The position numbers and the translations under genes are program-made. Positions 60,361 through 64,000 of a DNA stretch of 64,000 nucleotides are shown in pieces (within the stretch, counting starts at the first letter, position 1; the number at the start of each line of letters is the position of its first letter). The notes beneath the pieces are model-generated. The model did no database searches, had not been told where the DNA came from, and saw nothing but the letters and a program-made list of their open reading frames with translations. The stretch comes from Gp13-AA77 sp035946735 (GTDB lineage: Bacteria; Acidobacteriota; Terriglobia; UBA7540), in contig DASYYZ010000131.1 of assembly GCA_035946735.1 (NCBI GenBank), positions 1 through 64,000 on the forward strand, read 5' to 3'.

Positions 60361-61494
60361 CTAGGCTGCCGCCGCGGTTGCGCTCGAGCCGCGCAGCACG
60401 CCGGCGTACCAGCGGATGTAGGAACCGAGCGTGCCCGGGTCCATCCGGTAACCGGCCTCGTTCTCGTGACCGAGGGCGGCGTCGCTGTTCCGCCGGTCAA
60501 AATGCTTGTTGCTGCGGAAATAGGAACGGTAAAAACCCAGGGCCTCGTCCAGCTTCCGGTCGAGCCAGGTAAACCGATTCGTATCGCGCACGAACACCGG
60601 CAGCTTCAAATCGAGTGCCTGGAAAATTGCGCCGGCCACCTCTCCGGCCGAGGGTGGCGTGGGATTGGTGATGTGGTAGACCTTCGCCCCGGCAGCCGAC
60701 CGGCTGATCCGCACCATTTGGCGGGCTACCACGTCCACGGGAATCAAGTTCATGAGCGCGCCGCGGTCGACGATCACCTGGAAATCCGTCTGCTCGGCCA
60801 GCCCGTCCTGCAGGCGCCGCATGATCTGGGAAAGCCGCAGAACCCGTCGCATGAAGCCATAGAGGCCCGTAAAGCCAGAGGCCACGGCGTAGGTGCGGCT
60901 GTGCCCGATCACGATGCTCGGCCGGTAGATGCGGGTGGGCAGGCCGTGCTCCTCGTTCACCAGCATCTCGGCCTGAATCTTGCTGCTCTCGTAGTGATTG
61001 TTGGTTTCGTGGCCACGCGTGATCTCTTCGCTGATCAGGCCTGTCCGGCACCCGGCGACATAGGCCGTGCTGACGTAGTTGAAGTAGCGGTCGAGACGGC
61101 ATTGCCGCGCGAGCGCGAGGGCGTTGCGCGTTCCCTCCACATTAGCCCTATAGATTTCGTCCGCGTAGCGGTCCTCGAAGCGTAACGAAGCAGCCACGTG
61201 CCAGAAGCTGGTCAAGCGCGGAAGGCGGAGCGCGTCAACTCCGCAGGCTTTTTCTTCGATATTTCCTTCGACGGCGTGGCAGCGCTCTTCGACGGCTCGA
61301 TCCAGCGAGCGACCGTATCCCGCCGCCCGGGCAGAGCCCATCAGGGCGTTTCGCAGCCTCACGGAAGCCGACTCCTGCCCTGGCCGCACCAGGGCGTAGA
61401 TGCGTGCGTTTTGTTGACCCAGAAGTTCAAGCACGAGGTTGGATCCTACAAATCCAGTCGCGCCGGTAACAAAGTGAGCAGCGTTCACGGTCAT
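60361..61494 (-). CDS. Thioester-reductase-like extended SDR (NAD_binding_4)
   Basis: 377 residues from ATG 61494 (the GTG two codons later has a better spaced AGGGAGG). The Rossmann motif is VTGATGFVGSNLV, the catalytic Tyr-x-x-x-Lys is in HYESSKIQAEM, and 'YRPSIVIGHSRTYAVASGFTGLYGF' and 'LIPVDVVARQMVRIS' are typical of fatty acyl-CoA / ACP reductases and of reductive-release domains. It may reduce an ACP- or CoA-bound acyl thioester to aldehyde or alcohol, producing the hydroxyl that the next gene could sulfonate. It is the first gene of the leftward set and lies opposite the MarR gene across a 370-bp gap. Confidence 0.83.
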   Translation of the reverse strand: MTVNAAHFVTGATGFVGSNLVLELLGQQNARIYALVRPGQESASVRLRNALMGSARAAGYGRSLDRAVEERCHAVEGNIEEKACGVDALRLPRLTSFWHVAASLRFEDRYADEIYRANVEGTRNALALARQCRLDRYFNYVSTAYVAGCRTGLISEEITRGHETNNHYESSKIQAEMLVNEEHGLPTRIYRPSIVIGHSRTYAVASGFTGLYGFMRRVLRLSQIMRRLQDGLAEQTDFQVIVDRGALMNLIPVDVVARQMVRISRSAAGAKVYHITNPTPPSAGEVAGAIFQALDLKLPVFVRDTNRFTWLDRKLDEALGFYRSYFRSNKHFDRRNSDAALGHENEAGYRMDPGTLGSYIRWYAGVLRGSSATAAAA

Positions 61495-61836
61495 CCTCCC
61501 TGGCTGGCGAGCAGCGCCGGGTTGTTTCTCGGCAGCGGTCTTGAGCCAGCCGTCCCCATCGGCTATGGCGACCTTCAATGTCCATCGCCTTACAACCTGA
61601 TAAGCGACGTTTTGCGCCCGATTCCCTCACGTTGTCTTGATGGGGGTTCGGTAGACGTAACTCTTGGGGCCGACAGGGGTTCTGCCCATCGGTTCGGCGC
61701 CGCCGGTGACCGCACAGACGCTGCAGCGATCGGCTGGACTGCAAGAGCCGTTGGGCACTTCCATGGCCTATGGACGCTGACCCCGGAGCGATCTACACGA
61801 AGCAAGCACCCTGAGTTGCCCGCCGCGAAAGGCGTC
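61495..61836. other. Intergenic region between divergent SDR and MarR genes
   Basis: About 340 bp without a recognisable gene. Stop codons interrupt all frames at short intervals, and no repeat longer than 10 bp was seen. It should hold the promoter of the leftward reductase-sulfotransferase-ACP-P450 set, but I could not pick a convincing one. Confidence 0.4.
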
Positions 61837-61869
61837 TTGACATCAGTCGTTGTAACGAATTATTGTGAC
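61837..61869 (+). promoter_or_regulatory. MarR promoter with embedded operator-like motif
   Basis: TTGACA (61837-61842) and TATTGT (61861-61866) are 18 bp apart. The motif GTTGTAACGAATTATTGTGAC (61849-61869) fills the spacer and covers the -10. Nearly the same motif stands before the next gene (62358). Confidence 0.55.
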
Positions 61870-62338
61870 TTTGATGGAGAAAACGAGCGAGTCGGACAAC
61901 AAGCGACGGCGCACCGCCTGTCCTGAGGAGGCGGCATTTCTGGACCTGCTGCGCACCGCAGACATACTGTCCCGCCGTCTGATCTCGGTGCTCAAGGCCG
62001 AGGACCTCTCGGCGACGCAGTACAACGTCCTGCGAATCCTGCGCGGCGCAGGCGAAGGACTCGCCTGTGGGGAAATCGCCAGCCGCATGATTACGCGCGA
62101 CCCGGACGTTACCCGGCTGCTCGACCGTCTGGAGAAGCGCGGCCTGATCTCGCGATGCCGTGAAACCAAGGACCGGCGGACCGTGATGGCCCGCATCACC
62201 CGCGAAGGCTTAAAGCTGCTTGCGAAACTCGACGAACCGGTGCAGGCCGCCCATCGCAAACAATTAGGCCACCTGGGGCGGCAGCGCCTGCGGACCTTGG
62301 CGGAAGTGTTGCGCCTGGCGCGTAGGCAGGTGGCGTGA
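61865..62338 (+). CDS. MarR-family transcriptional regulator
   Basis: 157 residues from GTG 61865 (ATG 61874 is an alternative). The MarR winged helix is complete: 'LSATQYNVLRILRGAGEGLACGEIASRMITRDPDVTRLLDRLEKRGLISRCRETKDRRTVMARIT'. The recognition helix and the DRR wing tip are intact. Members of this branch sit beside yceI or flavoprotein genes and respond to phenolics or oxidants. The gene follows its own operator-like sequence and precedes yceI by 71 bp. Confidence 0.92.
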   Translation: MTLMEKTSESDNKRRRTACPEEAAFLDLLRTADILSRRLISVLKAEDLSATQYNVLRILRGAGEGLACGEIASRMITRDPDVTRLLDRLEKRGLISRCRETKDRRTVMARITREGLKLLAKLDEPVQAAHRKQLGHLGRQRLRTLAEVLRLARRQVA

Positions 62339-62357
62339 TTTCTCGACTGAAATATTT

Positions 62358-62371
62358 GTTGTAACGATTAT
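62358..62371 (+). promoter_or_regulatory. Second MarR operator-like motif, before yceI
   Basis: GTTGTAACGATTAT matches 61849-61863 with one base deleted, and continues as TCGGTGTAAC, a partial inverted/direct repeat of TGTAACG. It lies about 40-50 bp before the yceI ATG. Confidence 0.5.
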
Positions 62372-62409
62372 CGGTGTAACGCATCAAACGCTTGGAAAGG
62401 AGAACCGAC

Positions 62410-62967
62410 ATGAACGCACTGGCGACACCCCAAACTGCAACCACCACCTGGAACATCGACCCGGTCCACTCCGTGGCCGAGTTCAAGGTGAAACACATGA
62501 TGATCTCCAATGTGAAGGGACAATTCACACGTCTCAAAGGGTCTCTGGCTCTGGACGAGGCCGATTTGACCCAATCCCGTGCCGAGGCTTCGATCGAGGC
62601 GGCCTCCATCAACACGCGCGACGCCGATCGCGATGCGCATCTCAAGAGCCCCGACTTCTTCGATGTGGAGACGTTTCCGGCGCTGTCGTTCCAATCGACG
62701 CGCATCAACCGCCTCGCCGACGGAGAGTTGACCGTGGCCGGAGACCTTACGATTCACGGCATCACCCGCAACGTGGCGTTTACGGTTGAGGGACCGACGC
62801 CGCCGGCCAAGGATCCTTGGGGGAATATCCGCGTGGGCCTGTCGGCGACCACGAAGATCAACCGCAAAGACTTCGGCCTCACCTGGAACACCGCGCTCAA
62901 GACTGGCGGCATTCTGGTCGGCGACGAGGTCACCATCACGCTCGACGTCCAGTTCGTGAAGGCCTGA
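62410..62967 (+). CDS. YceI-family lipocalin-like protein (cytosolic form)
   Basis: 185 residues from ATG 62410, behind AAAGGAGA. There is no signal peptide, so this is the cytosolic type. The YceI beta-barrel is complete: 'TTWNIDPVHSVAEFKVKHMMISNVKGQFTRLKGSL', 'INTRDADRDAHLKSPDFFDVETFPALSFQSTRI', 'VAGDLTIHGITRNVAFTVEG', 'GLSATTKINRKDFGLTWN', 'GDEVTITLDVQFVK'. The family binds isoprenoid chains or amides in the barrel. Control by the preceding MarR gene is likely given the shared motif. Confidence 0.92.
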   Translation: MNALATPQTATTTWNIDPVHSVAEFKVKHMMISNVKGQFTRLKGSLALDEADLTQSRAEASIEAASINTRDADRDAHLKSPDFFDVETFPALSFQSTRINRLADGELTVAGDLTIHGITRNVAFTVEGPTPPAKDPWGNIRVGLSATTKINRKDFGLTWNTALKTGGILVGDEVTITLDVQFVKA

Positions 62968-63343
62968 ATAGTTCCGGCGCCCCTAGGGCGGCTCGACTGG
63001 ACCGGGCTCGACTGGACCGGTGGCTGCGCGACAGTGTCAGCGCTCAGCCGCGCCGAAACGTCGGCATGCAGCGCATCTCCCGAAAGTTTGGCTTCGAACC
63101 TCTTTGGGTTAGGACCATACCACGGTGCGTGCGCGCATCTCTGGACTGGTAGTTGGTCGTTTCGCGGGAAACTGAGGGTTTGCCAAGGATCAGCCGTCAG
63201 CGGAGCTAGGCATTAGCCTGGCTGACGGCCAAAAACGGATAGCGAGGACTTGGCGATCACCTGCGTTTGGGACGCAACGCTGGTTCGCGCTCCGCCGGCA
63301 GCGTGCGACGACTGGGCTGATGCGGACTGGCCGAAGGAGGAGG
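62968..63343. other. Gene-free interval with a 15-bp tandem duplication and a hairpin
   Basis: About 375 bp with no supported gene. GGCTCGACTGGACCG occurs twice in tandem (62990-63019). An 8-bp perfect hairpin CCGTCAGC (63194-63201) / GCTGACGG (63221-63228) stands midway towards the leftward membrane protein. No T run follows on either strand. Confidence 0.5.
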
Positions 63344-63766
63344 CTATTGGCCTCCTTGCTCCTTGATCAATTGCGCCACTCGTGAGTCCGTGCCCACAGG
63401 TTCGACGAAGAGGATTTGCCTCGGATTGAGGTACATCCTGTCAGGCTTGTGCAACTCCTGCCCTCGCCGGATGAGGCTGTTGGTCACTTGCTTGGTTTCG
63501 GGATTGGTCTGGCTGACCACGTAATAGACCTGAGTCAATTCCGGCGCCGAACTGCCATAACCCTGAAGTTTGCCGAAATAGACCGAGCCGTTGGTAAGAA
63601 GGACGGCCTGATACGGCGTCAAAAACTTGACCTCGGAGTTGTGCGACCCGCGCATATGCTCGACGATCAGCATAATCCCCACGGCGATCAACACGAGCCC
63701 CGCGATCATCCACACAAGCCGAAAAAAGCCACCCCTCGGTTCATTCTCCACTGGACACCCATCCAA
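63344..63766 (-). CDS. Small membrane-anchored protein of unknown function
   Basis: 140 residues with one N-terminal transmembrane helix (LVWMIAGLVLIAVGIMLIV, about 17-35) and a periplasmic or cytosolic tail. The tail contains 'YQAVLLTNGSVYFGKLQGYG', 'VYYVVSQTNPETKQVTNSLIRRGQELHKPDRMYLN' and 'ILFVEPVGTDSRVAQLIKEQ'. This 'xQAVxLxNGxVYFGKL' pattern recurs in small acidobacterial and planctomycete proteins of unknown role. It is divergent from the TPR gene at 63867. Confidence 0.7.
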   Translation of the reverse strand: MDGCPVENEPRGGFFRLVWMIAGLVLIAVGIMLIVEHMRGSHNSEVKFLTPYQAVLLTNGSVYFGKLQGYGSSAPELTQVYYVVSQTNPETKQVTNSLIRRGQELHKPDRMYLNPRQILFVEPVGTDSRVAQLIKEQGGQ

Positions 63767-63866
63767 AAGTAAGATTCACGCTTCGACCCGGCTCACCACC
63801 GGACAGTTTCCGGATCTCAGCCGTTAGTTGATACGTGGTAAACTCATTATACGCGGCCAAGCCACG

Positions 63867-64000
63867 ATGACACATCGGCTGATTTTGCTTGCGACATTAG
63901 TTCTGTGGCAAGTCACGCCTGCTTATCGCGCCCGACAGCTCATCGCCGAGGGCGCAGGCCTGATCAGCCAAGGCCGCTTCACCGAAGCGGAAGCGAAATT
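63867..64000 (+). CDS. Exported TPR-type protein, N-terminus (partial)
   Basis: The 44 codons visible before the right edge encode a signal peptide (MTHRLILLATLVLWQVTPAYR). The start of a helical repeat, 'AEGAGLISQGRFTEAEAK', follows with the Gly-x-Phe-x-x-Ala pattern of TPR helix pairs. The rest lies outside the window, so the number of repeats and any additional domain are unknown. Confidence 0.55.
   Translation, partial: MTHRLILLATLVLWQVTPAYRARQLIAEGAGLISQGRFTEAEAK

Overview
The window looks like chromosome from a soil-type Acidobacteriota (Terriglobia/Bryobacterales-like). This rests on several lineage-typical families seen together: large ABC permeases of the 'acidobacterial duplicated orphan permease' type next to a PadR regulator, a 1,100-residue Oar-like TonB-dependent receptor with a carboxypeptidase-regulatory N-terminus, paired TPR proteins beside a CRTAC1-type FG-GAP protein, cytochrome-c/PQQ dehydrogenases, a ThuA protein and many high-GC genes with short operons. 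No rRNA, tRNA, CRISPR array or phage module was seen. Genus cannot be fixed from the sequence alone.

Layout. 1-600: the start of a probable IS1595-type transposase, abutting a truncated secreted protein. 700-3200: a SAM-I riboswitch with terminator ahead of threonine synthase and homoserine kinase. 3200-8640: a periplasmic PEBP protein, a small secreted protein, and mrfB and mrfA (DNA repair exonuclease and helicase), separated by a palindromic repeat. 8800-13650: a glycosyltransferase-39-like membrane protein, a DUF1080 protein and a membrane-bound spermidine-synthase-like protein. 13690-18250: a YceI-like gene remnant, an FAD oxidoreductase whose 5' end is a repeat copy, greA, an M23 endopeptidase and a membrane protein. 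18320-20930: mreBCD. 21160-29670: GNAT and CAP-domain proteins, a sulfite-oxidase-like enzyme, a DUF1326 protein, two TPR proteins and a CRTAC1 protein.

29700-48600 is the most coherent block. It holds a FadR-type GntR regulator; an operon with two paralogous LamG proteins, an SSS symporter, a zinc alcohol dehydrogenase and a fuconolactonase-like amidohydrolase; a convergent TonB receptor plus GH29 alpha-L-fucosidase; a PQQ dehydrogenase with a frameshifted sugar isomerase; and a ThuA protein. A TTGG-n5-CCAA palindrome of the FadR type recurs at the promoter or start of every one of these transcription units, so the block reads as one regulon for uptake and oxidation of a fucose-like deoxysugar. 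This is inference from sequence, not tested.

48850-57140: ADOP permeases (two intact, one a 3' remnant), PadR, a large REP-like hairpin and an FG-GAP protein. 57250-61500: a compact set of cytochrome P450, a stand-alone acyl carrier protein, a sulfotransferase and a thioester-reductase-like SDR, all on the minus strand. It looks like a small uncharacterised pathway on an ACP-bound chain. 61860-64000: a MarR regulator and a YceI protein sharing a promoter motif, a small membrane protein, and the start of a TPR protein.

A palindromic repeat of about 111-138 bp with terminal inverted repeats occurs three times (5788, 15009, 59034), each time just upstream of, or fused to, the 5' end of a minus-strand gene or in the gap behind one.
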